Positions 25,593 to 34,725 of a stretch of DNA of 64,000 nucleotides are shown in pieces. Each line of letters begins with the position of its first letter. Position 1 is the first letter of the stretch. The notes beneath the pieces are model-generated. The model saw nothing but the letters and a program-made list of their open reading frames with translations, made no database searches and was not told where the DNA came from. The DNA comes from Candidatus Melainabacteria bacterium RIFCSPHIGHO2_02_FULL_34_12. Its GTDB lineage: Bacteria > Cyanobacteriota > Vampirovibrionia > 2-02-FULL-35-15. The stretch covers positions 1 through 64,000 of the forward strand of contig MFRM01000007.1 in the NCBI GenBank assembly GCA_001784555.1, read 5' to 3'. The position numbers and the translations under genes were made by a program.

Positions 25593-26816
25593 TTACACTT
25601 TTTCCCCTTCTTTTAAACTTAACATTGCCAGATAACCAAATACAAATCCTGAAAAATAAAGAAGTAAGTATTTTACTTCACTGTCTCCCCAGAAATACTC
25701 AAATATACCCTCTATAAAAAAAGCAATGATAATTGAAATTAAACACGATGAATATTTACTTTTGCTTAAATTCCATAAAAGTACCCTTATAAAAGAATAA
25801 AACAAATAAAGATAGGAAATAAGACCTAAAATGCCATTTGTAACTAATATCTGCAAATAAACATTATGGGCATGGGTCCAGATTTTGAACGTAAAAAGAT
25901 CTGAAGTTTCATGATAGATCTTAGGAAACGTGCCTGCACCAAACAGCATATTTTTTTTCCATAAAGCAATTGCAATACCCCACAACTTTAATCTCGAATT
26001 TGGCTTAATGTTTTTACCAGGAAAAAACACATTCCTGATTCTGTTTAAAACCGTATGGTTAAAAATTGCCGTTAATATTAATGATATTAATGTCAATCCA
26101 GAGATAAGAAAAATATTTTTTGTACTAACCTTATTTAAACAAAAATAAATAACTATAGCAATAGCAATTCCAAAAATAACCGCACGTTCTGAAGAATTTA
26201 AAACACAAAAAATAGTACAAGTTAATAAAAGTAAATAGAATAGTTTATTTTTTGATTCACTAAGCAAAGAAAGGAAAAAGAATACAAAAATAATTAACTG
26301 CCCTGCATATGAATACGGGTTTTTATGAAATCCTGAAATTCGATGGTGAATAGCCTGCCTGTCAAAAATATCCAAGTGAAAAAACTGTAATAATCCGTAT
26401 ATTACTGAAATTATCCCTGCAACTAATATCGCATTTTTTATATGGTTTGTATTTTGATCTTTCTTTAAAACATAAAACATCACCCAAGCAAAAACAAAAT
26501 AATCCTGACAATATCGAAATAATGCATTAATTCCTTCGCTTAATCCTGAATTAACAAACTTAGTAAAAGTAAAAACAAATATATAAAGCATAAAAGCAGA
26601 GTTTAATGTCTGAAAAACCTCATTATCCAGATTTAACTTCTTTCGACCTGAAAGATAAAGTATTGCAAAAATCGAAGCACCTGAAAAAATTAAAATCCCT
26701 GTTAAAGTAATAGATGTAACCAGCGCAACAGGCAAGAGACAAATGAAAACCGATTCAAGAAATTCTAATGCATTAATTAAAGTTAATGGTGAAATCAAAT
26801 CTTTACCTCTTGGCAT
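25593..26816 (-). CDS. O-antigen ligase / polymerase family membrane protein (Wzy_C type)
   Basis: 407 residues with ten or more membrane segments. The large periplasmic loop between late helices holds the family marks NSRLKLWGIAIALWKKN, LFGAGTFPKIY and THAHNVYLQILVTNGILGL, where the H..N.Y pattern is conserved in WaaL/RfaL and TupA-like ligases. Likely joins a lipid-linked glycan to the LPS core or polymerises a glycan. The ATG at 26816 has no ribosome site; a TTG at 26798 has GAGG seven bases upstream and is a good alternative. Either start overlaps the divergent thiS gene. Confidence 0.85.
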   Translation of the reverse strand: MPRGKDLISPLTLINALEFLESVFICLLPVALVTSITLTGILIFSGASIFAILYLSGRKKLNLDNEVFQTLNSAFMLYIFVFTFTKFVNSGLSEGINALFRYCQDYFVFAWVMFYVLKKDQNTNHIKNAILVAGIISVIYGLLQFFHLDIFDRQAIHHRISGFHKNPYSYAGQLIIFVFFFLSLLSESKNKLFYLLLLTCTIFCVLNSSERAVIFGIAIAIVIYFCLNKVSTKNIFLISGLTLISLILTAIFNHTVLNRIRNVFFPGKNIKPNSRLKLWGIAIALWKKNMLFGAGTFPKIYHETSDLFTFKIWTHAHNVYLQILVTNGILGLISYLYLFYSFIRVLLWNLSKSKYSSCLISIIIAFFIEGIFEYFWGDSEVKYLLLYFSGFVFGYLAMLSLKEGEKV

Positions 26817-26970
26817 TTCTATTTTAAAGCTATTAGAAATTTATAAAATTAACAAAGATAGAGTTGTTATAGAGTTAAACAAATCAATATTAAATAAAAA
26901 TAATCTGGAGGAAATCAGATTAAGTGAAAATGATGAGCTTGAAATAGTTACTTTTGTAGGCGGAGGATAA
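26743..26970 (+). CDS. thiS: sulfur carrier protein ThiS
   Basis: 75 residues with beta-grasp pattern (ALIKVNGEIKSLPLGISILK; DRVVIELNKSIL; LSENDELEIVTFVGGG) ending in Gly-Gly, the tail that is adenylated and thiocarboxylated for thiazole synthesis. About ten residues longer at the N-terminus than usual; no ATG/GTG/TTG lies nearer the domain start, so the ATG at 26743 is used. Its first 74 bases run antisense to the start of the O-antigen ligase gene. No other thiamin gene is in the window. Confidence 0.85.
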   Translation: MKTDSRNSNALIKVNGEIKSLPLGISILKLLEIYKINKDRVVIELNKSILNKNNLEEIRLSENDELEIVTFVGGG

Positions 26971-26997
26971 AGACTTTCTGAAAAAGTAACCTCTACT

Positions 26998-27525
26998 TCA
27001 TACTTCTACCAGTGACAAAGCTTTAAGAAGCTCAGCACAAAAAGCAGGCAAATCAGCAGGCGTTCTGGATGTAATTAAATTACCGTCAACAACTACTTCC
27101 TTATCCACCCATTTTGCACCAGCATTAATCAGATCAGTTCTGATACTTGCGTAGCTTGTAAGTCTTTTACCTTTTACTATATCTGCTTCAACAAGCATTG
27201 ACCCTCCATGACAAATACATGCTATTGGCTTGCTTTTTGCATTTATATCCTCAACAAATTTCACCATTTTTTGATTCATCCTCATTTTATCCGGAGCCCA
27301 GCCACCAGGAATTACAAGACCTACATAATCTGCTGCTGAGACTTCATCAATTGATTTATTTGCTTTAATTTTTGTACCTTTTTTTCCAATAAATTCTTCA
27401 GATTTATTTGGACCAATAACATCCACGATAAAATTTTTATTTTCAAGCTTATCTTTTGGATCAGTTACTTCTGAATCCTGAAATAATTGATCAATGATAA
27501 TTGCAACTTTTTGATTTTTTGACAT
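26998..27525 (-). CDS. DJ-1/PfpI family protein
   Basis: 175 residues from the ATG at 27525, which has GGAGG eight bases upstream; a TTG at 27540 would contain that site. The nucleophile elbow ACICHGG has the family Cys-His pair, and ADYVGLVIPGGWAPDKM has the conserved Gly-Gly-Trp. It matches the PfpI/YhbO/general stress protein 18 branch, implicated in glyoxal or protein deglycation and stress protection; the true activity is uncertain. It ends close to thiS, tail to tail. Confidence 0.88.
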   Translation of the reverse strand: MSKNQKVAIIIDQLFQDSEVTDPKDKLENKNFIVDVIGPNKSEEFIGKKGTKIKANKSIDEVSAADYVGLVIPGGWAPDKMRMNQKMVKFVEDINAKSKPIACICHGGSMLVEADIVKGKRLTSYASIRTDLINAGAKWVDKEVVVDGNLITSRTPADLPAFCAELLKALSLVEV

Positions 27526-27612
27526 GACTTTTACCTCCAATTGTTAAAATTCTATCGCAATATTACCAGGACTTACACAAATTTTGTTCAGCCACATTCG
27601 GGCAGATCGTCT

Positions 27613-28044
27613 CTACTCTTTATTCCATGGATTAAATATTGCAATTAAAATACCTAATCCTCCCATTGCTATAAATGCAGAAGGTGCAAGTAGAGGAGTA
27701 AATTCAGTTAGTATTTCAAAATTAAATGGTTTTCCATGAAATAAAAAATCAATGAATATAGGGTATCGCCATTTATTATGCAAGTATAATCCTGACATAC
27801 CTACAAAAATTGAAAACAACATTAAAATCCAAAAAAAATAATAACTGATTTTATTAAAAGTTAAAAAAATCAATATCCCGATTAAACCTCCTGCTGTTCC
27901 AAATATTATGGGTAACCACATTATCTTCTTTTCACTTAAAAGTTCATAATGTTGCAAATAGACCTCAAACCCAAGCACAAGAAAGCCTATTGAAATAAAA
28001 AAAACCATTAGACGATTTAATCGTAAAAAATCATTCATATGCAC
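27613..28044 (-). CDS. hypothetical four-helix membrane protein
   Basis: 143 residues with four predicted membrane segments (LMVFFISIGFLVLGFEVYL; WLPIIFGTAGGLIGILIFL; YYFFWILMLFSIFVGMSGLYL; LLAPSAFIAMGGLGILIAI). No family recognised. Divergent from trpE with only about 20 bases between starts; the shared ATTGTACAAT (28047-28056) gives a TACAAT hexamer on each strand just before each start. The first ATG (28044) and the second (28038) are both possible. Confidence 0.6.
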   Translation of the reverse strand: MHMNDFLRLNRLMVFFISIGFLVLGFEVYLQHYELLSEKKIMWLPIIFGTAGGLIGILIFLTFNKISYYFFWILMLFSIFVGMSGLYLHNKWRYPIFIDFLFHGKPFNFEILTEFTPLLAPSAFIAMGGLGILIAIFNPWNKE

Positions 28045-28063
28045 TAATTGTACAATAGGAGGA

Positions 28064-29557
28064 ATGAATACAAAACAAATAGAAGAGATTAATAAACAAA
28101 CTGCTCAAATTACTGACGGGCCTTTTATTGTTTCTACAAATAAAGAACTTCTTGCTGATCTGGAAACGCCTGTTAGCGCATTTTATAAACTTTGTGAAAA
28201 TAAACCATATTCATTTTTGCTCGAATCTGTAGAAGCAAATGAAAAGATAGGACGTTACTCAATAATTGGAACTGAACCTATTCTCATTTTTAAAAATCAA
28301 AACAATAAAACCCAGCTTCAAGATTTAGTTGAAAATAAAACTATTGATCTGGAAGACAATCCCTTTAATGCTCTTAAATCCATTCTTAAAAAGATCAAGG
28401 TGTCTGGCGATAAGGATTCCAGTTCTATCGGTTTTGTGGGTTATATAGGTTATGAAAATATAAGATGGATAGAACCAAAAACAAAGTTTTTACCGGCAAA
28501 AAACATACCCGATGTTTTATTAATTTTGCCCGGGAAATTAATAATTTTTGATCATATTCTTCATAAAGTAAATCTTATTGCAGTAAATCTTACAAATGAT
28601 AAAAAAATAACTGAAAAAAAACTCGCAGAAACAAAGGATAAGCTAAAAGAACTCCTGAATGAATTTAATAAGACAAAAAACATCAAAACCCTTTCATTAA
28701 ATTACAATAACAACATACATATTTCATATTCAAGTAATTATAAAAAAGATGAATATTTAAATATTATTAAAAAAGCAAAGGAGTACATAAAAAAAGGTGA
28801 CATTTTCCAAGTGGTTCCTTCCCAAAAACTTACCCTTAAAGGAAACTATGATGGTCTTTTACTATACAGAGCTTTAAGAAGCATTAATCCTTCTCCTTAT
28901 ATGTTTTATTTAAATCTTAAAGACTTTCAATTAGCAGGTTCTTCACCTGAAGTAATGGTGAAATCAGAAAAAGTTGGAGATGAAAAGTTTGCATATCTTA
29001 GACCTATAGCCGGAACTTATCCTCGCGGAAAAAACGAAAAAGAAGATTTAGAATACATTTCAAAATTATCAAACGATCCTAAAGAAAGAGCTGAACATTT
29101 AATGTTAGTTGATCTTGCCAGGAATGATTTGGGCAGAGTATGTGAAAGCGGAACTATTCAAGTCCCGGAACTTATGGTTATTGAAAAATACTCACATGTT
29201 TTACATATGGTTAGTCTTGTAAAAGGAACTTTAAAAAAAGATAAGACTGCTATAGATCTTTTATGTGCATCATTTCCTGCCGGCACATTAAGCGGTGCGC
29301 CAAAAGTCAGAGCACTGGAAATTATCAGAGAATTAGAAAATGAACAAAGAGGTCCTTATGGGGGCTGTACTGGTTTTTTTGGTTTAAATGACACGATTAA
29401 TACCTGCATGACAATAAGAACCTTTGTTATTTATAAAGATCACATTGAAATACAAGCAGGTGGTGGTATTGTAGCTGACTCAGATCCTGAAAATGAGTTT
29501 CAGGAAACACTTAGAAAAGGTGCTGCATTATTAAATGCAGTTAGTCTTTTACAGTAA
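28064..29557 (+). CDS. trpE: anthranilate synthase component I
   Basis: First step of tryptophan synthesis: chorismate to anthranilate, with glutamine amide from TrpG. 497 residues; regulatory N-terminal half with LLESVEANEKIGRYSIIG, catalytic half with GDIFQVVPSQ, PIAGTYPRG, LVDLARNDLGRV, FPAGTLSGAPKVRA and GGCTGFF. LLES is the tryptophan feedback site. trpG and other trp genes are not nearby. AGGAGG is only one base before the ATG, and TACAAT ends seven bases before it, so the real transcription start deserves mapping. Its end overlaps rnhB by 17 bases. Confidence 0.97.
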   Translation: MNTKQIEEINKQTAQITDGPFIVSTNKELLADLETPVSAFYKLCENKPYSFLLESVEANEKIGRYSIIGTEPILIFKNQNNKTQLQDLVENKTIDLEDNPFNALKSILKKIKVSGDKDSSSIGFVGYIGYENIRWIEPKTKFLPAKNIPDVLLILPGKLIIFDHILHKVNLIAVNLTNDKKITEKKLAETKDKLKELLNEFNKTKNIKTLSLNYNNNIHISYSSNYKKDEYLNIIKKAKEYIKKGDIFQVVPSQKLTLKGNYDGLLLYRALRSINPSPYMFYLNLKDFQLAGSSPEVMVKSEKVGDEKFAYLRPIAGTYPRGKNEKEDLEYISKLSNDPKERAEHLMLVDLARNDLGRVCESGTIQVPELMVIEKYSHVLHMVSLVKGTLKKDKTAIDLLCASFPAGTLSGAPKVRALEIIRELENEQRGPYGGCTGFFGLNDTINTCMTIRTFVIYKDHIEIQAGGGIVADSDPENEFQETLRKGAALLNAVSLLQ

Positions 29558-30233
29558 TTTGATTTATGCTGCTTAACGTTTTTCTTACAAATAATTTTCT
29601 GTGCAGTGGTGTTATCCCATGTTTTTTTATAGCGTTTCTATGGGATAAAGTACCATAGCCAGAGTTTGTCAACCAGTCAAATTTATTATAGGTTTCGCTT
29701 TTAGATATTTTCTCCATTAAAAGATCCCTGTACACTTTGGCAATAATTGATGCACTTGCAATTAAGGCAGATTTAGCATCACCATCAATAATAGATACCT
29801 GTTTAGAATTAATAAAAGGATTAAATTTATTACCATCGATCAGCAAGAATGTCTTGAGATTTTCCCTACTTAGGTTTAAGAGTAGATTCTCATATGCTCT
29901 TTTCATTGCAAGAAAAGTAGCATTTAAAATATTTAGTTTTTCAATTTCTAAAACACTGGCATAACCAAGCGCAAACTCACCAAATCTTATTAGAAACTTA
30001 TAGATTTCTTCCCGTGCTTCTTTTGTTAATTTTTTTGAATCATCAATTTCAAGGAGTAGCTTTTTATCAGATTTTTTGTTGATTTTATTTGTTTCTTTTT
30101 TCCACGTAAAAGCACAAGCAATTACAGGCCCTGCTAGCGATCCCCTGCCAACCTCATCAATGCCGATTAAACAATAATTTTTATACTCATTTGCAAGAGA
30201 TACATCAAATTCAATTAGTTTGTTTTTTTTCAT
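29541..30233 (-). CDS. rnhB: ribonuclease HII
   Basis: Removes ribonucleotides from DNA-RNA hybrids. 230 residues from the ATG at 30233; the longer frame to 30272 adds 13 unlikely residues. Catalytic motif GIDEVGRGSLAGPVIACA, LLIDGNKF and DGDAKSALIASASIIAKVYRD carry the DEDD carboxylates. The first 20 residues (KKNKLIEFDVSLANEY) precede the catalytic Asp, normal for RNase HII. Convergent with trpE. Confidence 0.95.
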   Translation of the reverse strand: MKKNKLIEFDVSLANEYKNYCLIGIDEVGRGSLAGPVIACAFTWKKETNKINKKSDKKLLLEIDDSKKLTKEAREEIYKFLIRFGEFALGYASVLEIEKLNILNATFLAMKRAYENLLLNLSRENLKTFLLIDGNKFNPFINSKQVSIIDGDAKSALIASASIIAKVYRDLLMEKISKSETYNKFDWLTNSGYGTLSHRNAIKKHGITPLHRKLFVRKTLSSINQITVKD

Positions 30234-30419
30234 GGAAATCAAATTACTATAAAGAAACACTGCTTCAAACAATTAATGAAGAAAAATACTGGAAATACAA
30301 CTACTTGTAAAGTGAAATTCTTTACATTCAGGAAATATCAAAGTAATTCATGTGTTATTATCATCAAGACAGTGAGGCAGTGAAAAAGTATAGTAAATTA
30401 GTAAATTAAAGGTGCATTA

Positions 30420-30635
30420 TTGAGTAGTTTAAATCCAGCAGATTTATTTAAATTCTTCCAATCAAATGGAAACAGAATAGCTTTTTTCGATTCATTGAAA
30501 TCTGAGATTAAGCCAATTGCACAAGAATTAAACCTTCAAAAAGTAGATAGTATTTTTAAACTAATCTACAGACTGTTGGTTTATTCAGCCTTTGGATTTT
30601 TTGTTAAAGTACTTCTAAAAGTTTTAAAGTTCTAG
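30420..30635 (+). CDS. hypothetical small protein with C-terminal membrane helix
   Basis: 71 residues from a TTG with AAAGG eight bases upstream. The C-terminal third ([21 protein letters not shown]) is hydrophobic, giving one membrane helix or amphipathic anchor. No family recognised. It lies directly before rplS, in the same direction, and may be a small leader gene of that operon. Confidence 0.45.
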   Translation: MSSLNPADLFKFFQSNGNRIAFFDSLKSEIKPIAQELNLQKVDSIFKLIYRLLVYSAFGFFVKVLLKVLKF

Positions 30636-30774
30636 ATTTTATTTGTTTTACAATAGTCACGACAAAAATCATCTAAAACGCCTAGACAAATTAGAGATTC
30701 AGAGATTAAAAGATACTTATTCTGTTTCTATGTTAAAATCAAATACTGCTTTTAACCGTTTCAGGGATTCACAA

Positions 30775-31191
30775 ATGCATCTAAAAATTAAAGAGATTAT
30801 TTCAAATAATTTAAAAAAAGACATTCCAAATGTTCGTGTAGGTGACACAGTAAAAGTTACTGTAAGAATTAAAGAAGGCGCCAAGGAAAGAAGCCAAAAC
30901 TACGAAGGCGTCATAATAAAAATCAAAGGTTCTAGCATAAATAAAACTTTTACGGTAAGAAGAATTTTCCAGGGTATAGGAGTTGAAAGAGTTTTCTTCT
31001 TACATTCACCGAAAATAGAAAAAATAACTGTCCTTAGGTCAGGCAAATCAAGAAGAGCTAAACTATACTATCTAAGAGAACGAGTCGGAAAATCTACTAA
31101 ACTTAAAGAAATAATATCATCATCTCAGGGAGTTGGCTCCTTCCCTAAAGAAGTTATTCCTGAAGAAGGCAAGCTTGTTGAAATTACCTAA
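30775..31191 (+). CDS. rplS: 50S ribosomal protein L19
   Basis: 138 residues from the ATG at 30775, which has AGGG eight bases upstream. L19 motifs: [56 protein letters not shown] and [15 protein letters not shown]. The C-terminal ~20 residues are an added tail. The frame is open back to a TTG at 30643 and an ATG at 30730, but the longer forms would add residues that L19 does not have. L19 sits at the subunit interface. The cyclophilin gene follows after seven bases. Confidence 0.93.
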   Translation: MHLKIKEIISNNLKKDIPNVRVGDTVKVTVRIKEGAKERSQNYEGVIIKIKGSSINKTFTVRRIFQGIGVERVFFLHSPKIEKITVLRSGKSRRAKLYYLRERVGKSTKLKEIISSSQGVGSFPKEVIPEEGKLVEIT

Positions 31192-31198
31192 TCAAAAA

Positions 31199-31915
31199 AT
31201 GAGGCTGAAAAGTAAAATAAAAACTAATATAATCTTCAGTCTTTTGCTTATATTATTATTACCGATACATTCACTAAAATCTATTTCACAAACAAAAGAA
31301 ACCCATATAAAAACAGAGGAAACAAAAATTATTAAAAAAGAAGTGATGAAACCAAAAATTGAAATTGAAAATGAATCACTGGCAAAAGATGATAAAAAAA
31401 CCTCTGATACCATTTTAATCCAAACTGATAAAGGTCCAATAAAAATTAAACTTTTCAGAAAAGAAACACCTATTACTACTGATAATTTTATCGATCTTGT
31501 AAAAAAAGGATTTTATAACGGTACTGTTTATCATAGAGTAGTGCCAAATTTTGTAATCCAAGGAGGAGATCCTCTTGGAGATGGAACAGGAAATTATATA
31601 GATCAGGAAAAAGGCGAGCCCAGATTTATAAAGCTTGAGAGAACTCCAGATTTAAAATTTGACCGTGCAGGAAGGGTAGGAATGGCAAGAACAGCTAATC
31701 CAAACAGTGCAAGCTGTCAGTTTTTTATAGCTTTACAAGCATTACCATCTCTAGACCCCGGTGGAGTTGATCCATATGGTTACGCAATTTTTGGTCAGGT
31801 TAGTGATGATACACTTGAAACAGTTAAAAAGATAGTAAATGATTCTAAACCTGCATATCCAGGAAGTGACAGACCAGCAAATCCTGTTAAAATGCAATTA
31901 GTCACACTTGAATAA
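31199..31915 (+). CDS. secreted cyclophilin-type peptidyl-prolyl isomerase
   Basis: 238 residues from the ATG at 31199. N-terminal signal peptide or anchor (KTNIIFSLLLILLLPIHSL), a charged linker of about 45 residues, then a cyclophilin domain: LFRKETPITTDNFIDLVKKG, YHRVVPNFVIQGGDPLGDGTG with the catalytic Arg, SASCQFFIALQALPSLD and YAIFGQV. Assists proline-limited folding, here in the periplasm or on the membrane. The frame reaches back to 31133 inside rplS, but those residues are shadow. Confidence 0.93.
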   Translation: MRLKSKIKTNIIFSLLLILLLPIHSLKSISQTKETHIKTEETKIIKKEVMKPKIEIENESLAKDDKKTSDTILIQTDKGPIKIKLFRKETPITTDNFIDLVKKGFYNGTVYHRVVPNFVIQGGDPLGDGTGNYIDQEKGEPRFIKLERTPDLKFDRAGRVGMARTANPNSASCQFFIALQALPSLDPGGVDPYGYAIFGQVSDDTLETVKKIVNDSKPAYPGSDRPANPVKMQLVTLE

Positions 31916-31986
31916 CTTGAATAATAAATTGTTATTACCTAGCTAATGTAACACTTTCAAATAAACAACTTATAAGGTAGATTTTA

Positions 31987-32000
31987 TCCGATTCATTCGG
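31987..32000. repeat. 14-mer repeated elsewhere in inverted orientation
   Basis: TCCGATTCATTCGG; its reverse complement stands at 39099-39112, again in a long leader region (before the 270-residue unknown protein). Both copies are intergenic; no longer common sequence is seen. Confidence 0.4.
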
Positions 32001-32090
32001 TAAAATCTGAAGAACATGAAAAGAAGCCATTCTAAATGCATTTTGCAAAGCCTGACAAGCGAAGAATGAGCAAGGAAGGCGGTAAATAAA

Positions 32091-33386
32091 TTGCTTGAAA
32101 CACTCCCAAATACAAAAAAATCTCAGGAACTCTTTAAAAGAGCATGTGAATTAATTCCAGGCGGAGTAAATTCCCCGGTAAGAGCTTTTAAATCAGTAGG
32201 TCTTGACCCTCTTTTTATTTCAAAAGCAAAAGGATCATATATATGGGATGCAGATCAAAACAAATATATTGATTTTGTTAATTCCTGGGGTGCTTTAATA
32301 CACGGACATTTGCCGCCTGAAGTAGTAGATGCAATTGAAAAAGCATTATTAAAAGGAATAAGCTTTGGTGCTTGCCATGAAAATGAGATAGAACTAGCAG
32401 AAATAGTTACAAAGAATTTCCCGAGCATAGAAAAAGTTCGTTTTGTAAATTCAGGTACTGAAGCTGTAATGACTGCCATCAGATTAACCAGAGCTTATAC
32501 CAAAAGAAATAAAATAATAAAATTTGCAGGCTGTTATCACGGTCATTCAGATTCTGTTTTAAGCATGAGCGGTTCAGGACTTGCAGCTCTAGGTCTTTCT
32601 ACTTCTCCTGGAGTTACAAAAAACACAGCCAGTGAAACAATAACATTACCCTATAATGATTTCAATTCCCTGGAAATCACTTTAAGTAAATATCCTAAAG
32701 AAATTGCCGGGATCATAATTGAACCTATAGTAGGCAATGCAGGTGTTTTATTACCAAAAAATAATTTTTTAAAGCTTGTAAGAGAAGTATCTAAAAAACA
32801 TAAATGCTTGCTCATTTTTGATGAGGTAATAACTGGATTCAGGCTTTCTCAGGGCGGTGCACAGTTTTTATTTAATATTACTCCAGACTTAACTGTACTT
32901 GGAAAAATAATTGGCGGAGGAATGCCAATAGGTGCTATAGGCGGTAAAAAAGAAATTATGGACCTGCTTGCACCAATTGGTCCTGTTTATCAGGCTGGTA
33001 CTTCGTCCGGAAATCCAATTTCAGTCTCATGCGGCATTGCCACTTTAAAACTGTTAAATGAAGAGACCTATAAATATTTGGAAGAAATAACATCCATGCT
33101 TTGTGAAGGTATAAAAAAAATCAACTCTGAGAAAAACATTAAACTTCAAATTAATTCAATTGGCTCCATGTTCACTGTCTTTTTTACTGAAAATGAAGTA
33201 TATGATTATAATTCAGCAAAAAATTCAAATACAAAGAGATATGCAGATTTTTTCCAAAAAATGCTTTCTAAAGGCATATATCTGGCACCAAGTCAGTTTG
33301 AAGCTAATTTTTTATCTACAGCACATAAGGAAGATGACATAAAAAAGACATTAGAAGCCTATAAGCAAATTTCAGATAACAAATAG
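32091..33386 (+). CDS. hemL: glutamate-1-semialdehyde 2,1-aminomutase
   Basis: PLP enzyme of the C5 heme pathway, makes 5-aminolevulinate. 431 residues from a TTG start with AAGGAAGG upstream. PGGVNSPVRAFKSVG, FVNSGTEAVMTAIRL, YHGHSD, IFDEVITGFR and the PLP lysine region GKIIGGGMPIGAIGGKKEI are conserved. Its presence fits a cyanobacterial-lineage organism that keeps heme synthesis. Stands alone; xer follows 72 bases later. Confidence 0.96.
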   Translation: MLETLPNTKKSQELFKRACELIPGGVNSPVRAFKSVGLDPLFISKAKGSYIWDADQNKYIDFVNSWGALIHGHLPPEVVDAIEKALLKGISFGACHENEIELAEIVTKNFPSIEKVRFVNSGTEAVMTAIRLTRAYTKRNKIIKFAGCYHGHSDSVLSMSGSGLAALGLSTSPGVTKNTASETITLPYNDFNSLEITLSKYPKEIAGIIIEPIVGNAGVLLPKNNFLKLVREVSKKHKCLLIFDEVITGFRLSQGGAQFLFNITPDLTVLGKIIGGGMPIGAIGGKKEIMDLLAPIGPVYQAGTSSGNPISVSCGIATLKLLNEETYKYLEEITSMLCEGIKKINSEKNIKLQINSIGSMFTVFFTENEVYDYNSAKNSNTKRYADFFQKMLSKGIYLAPSQFEANFLSTAHKEDDIKKTLEAYKQISDNK

Positions 33387-33458
33387 GACTGAGATAGGCA
33401 AGTAGGCAAGATGTAATTATTTAGGAACTTAGTTAACTACTTCTTCCGTCTATGAATA

Positions 33459-34430
33459 ATGTTTTATACAAAAGATAATTTTCATCAAATGAGCACAGAA
33501 CTTTTTGAATCAATTACAAAATATCTCACAAGTTTAAGTCTTGACGGTGATACTTTAAGAGCTTACACAATAGATCTTCACAGATTTGAAAGAACACTGG
33601 GAAATATTGCCGTAGAAACCATAACAAAAGAACATTTAAAAGACTATCTTGATAATTTAAAATCAAAACACGGACAAAGAGTTTCTTTAGCAACTCAAAA
33701 CAGACATTATGCATCTCTGCACAGATTTTTTGAATGGTGCCTACAGGAAAAGCTTATAAATGACAATCCAATGGAAAACCTTCCAAGAAGAAGACCAAAC
33801 AAAGACAACGGAGAAGTAATGCCAGGCACAGTAATAAGATCCTTAAAAAAAGAACAAGTTGAAAAACTCTTAAGAAATGCACAGACAACCAGAGAGAAAT
33901 TATTATTTACACTTCTGTATACAAGTGGAATCAGGATAAGTGAAGCACTGGATTTAAATATTCAGGACATTCATGATGGGACCATTCATATTAATCACGG
34001 TAAAGGCAATCAACCCAGACAGGCATATTTAAGTAAGCAAACTGAAAAACTTTTAATCCAATGCCTTGAGGAAAGAGGAAACCCTACAAGCGGTCCATTA
34101 TTTGTAACAACCCACGGTCAAAGACTATCTTATGCAAGAGCCCGACAACTATTTATGGATGCAGCCCGAAATATAATAAATACTGACGGCACAATGATAA
34201 CAATTCACCAATTAAGACATACCTTCTGTACAGAACGTGCAGGACATATAGATTCTTTTGTACTACAAAGATTAGCCGGACATAATGACATACGAACTAC
34301 CTTAAGATATGCAAAAGTCAGTGATGACGTTGCTAAAGAAGCATTTAATAATTTTGACGAATGGCAGGATTATAAAAAGAAGATGCCAGTAGAGCCATCA
34401 GACAGATTTAAACCGCTTAAGTTGAATTAA
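33459..34430 (+). CDS. tyrosine recombinase (XerC/XerD-like)
   Basis: 323 residues. N-terminal SAM-like DNA-binding domain (YLTSLSLDGDTLRAYTIDLHRFE), C-terminal catalytic domain with all residues: Arg in TSGIRISEALDL, Lys in HGKGNQ, HQLRHTF (His and Arg), LAGHNDIRTTLRYAKV (His and the Tyr nucleophile). May resolve chromosome dimers or mobilise an element. No matching attachment site, tRNA or transposable partner is beside it. An alternative start is the ATG at 33489. Confidence 0.9.
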   Translation: MFYTKDNFHQMSTELFESITKYLTSLSLDGDTLRAYTIDLHRFERTLGNIAVETITKEHLKDYLDNLKSKHGQRVSLATQNRHYASLHRFFEWCLQEKLINDNPMENLPRRRPNKDNGEVMPGTVIRSLKKEQVEKLLRNAQTTREKLLFTLLYTSGIRISEALDLNIQDIHDGTIHINHGKGNQPRQAYLSKQTEKLLIQCLEERGNPTSGPLFVTTHGQRLSYARARQLFMDAARNIINTDGTMITIHQLRHTFCTERAGHIDSFVLQRLAGHNDIRTTLRYAKVSDDVAKEAFNNFDEWQDYKKKMPVEPSDRFKPLKLN

Positions 34431-34434
34431 GTTA

Positions 34435-34725
34435 TTAAACAAATACTGGTTCTCGCATTTTATTTATCTCTTCTGTAACCCGTTCAACACTTTTTGTATT
34501 TTTCTCCAGCCATTCTTTTCCCATAAAATGTCTTCTGGTCGAAAAGAATGCAGCTGTAAATCCGGTAGCTAGTTCATGATAGAGTTTCTGAGATTTACCT
34601 AGAAAGCTGTTATCAGATGGGAGGAATTCTATTAGTGGAAGAGCAATGTTTAGGGTGTTGGCACATGCGCCTAAACCGAATAAGAATTTACCGTTTTGAG
34701 ATTTATTTTCTTTTCTATAAAGCAT
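34435..34725 (-). CDS. hypothetical protein, second half of a duplicated unit
   Basis: 96 residues; hydrophobic centre GKFLFGLGACANTLNIALPL, then SFLGKSQKLYHELATGF and FFSTRRHF. It aligns with the neighbouring ORF at 34671-35021: both have SFLxK, ten residues, then GFxxFF. Its ATG lies inside that ORF in another frame (overlap 55 bases). Either two coupled paralogues or one protein broken by a frameshift. Function unknown. Confidence 0.5.
   Translation of the reverse strand: MLYRKENKSQNGKFLFGLGACANTLNIALPLIEFLPSDNSFLGKSQKLYHELATGFTAAFFSTRRHFMGKEWLEKNTKSVERVTEEINKMREPVFV

Noticed and set aside
27589-27612. Another palindrome (GGGCAG...CGTCTCTAC) near 27600
   Set aside because: Only one arm end (CGTCTCTAC) is present; it may be a decayed copy but the other arm is missing.
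31987-32000. Regulon operator from the shared 14-mer TCCGATTCATTCGG
   Set aside because: Only two copies, in opposite orientation, at different distances from genes; not enough to claim an operator.
33459-34430. Integrative element or prophage around the tyrosine recombinase
   Set aside because: No attachment-site repeat, tRNA target, phage structural gene or change of base use was seen on either side.
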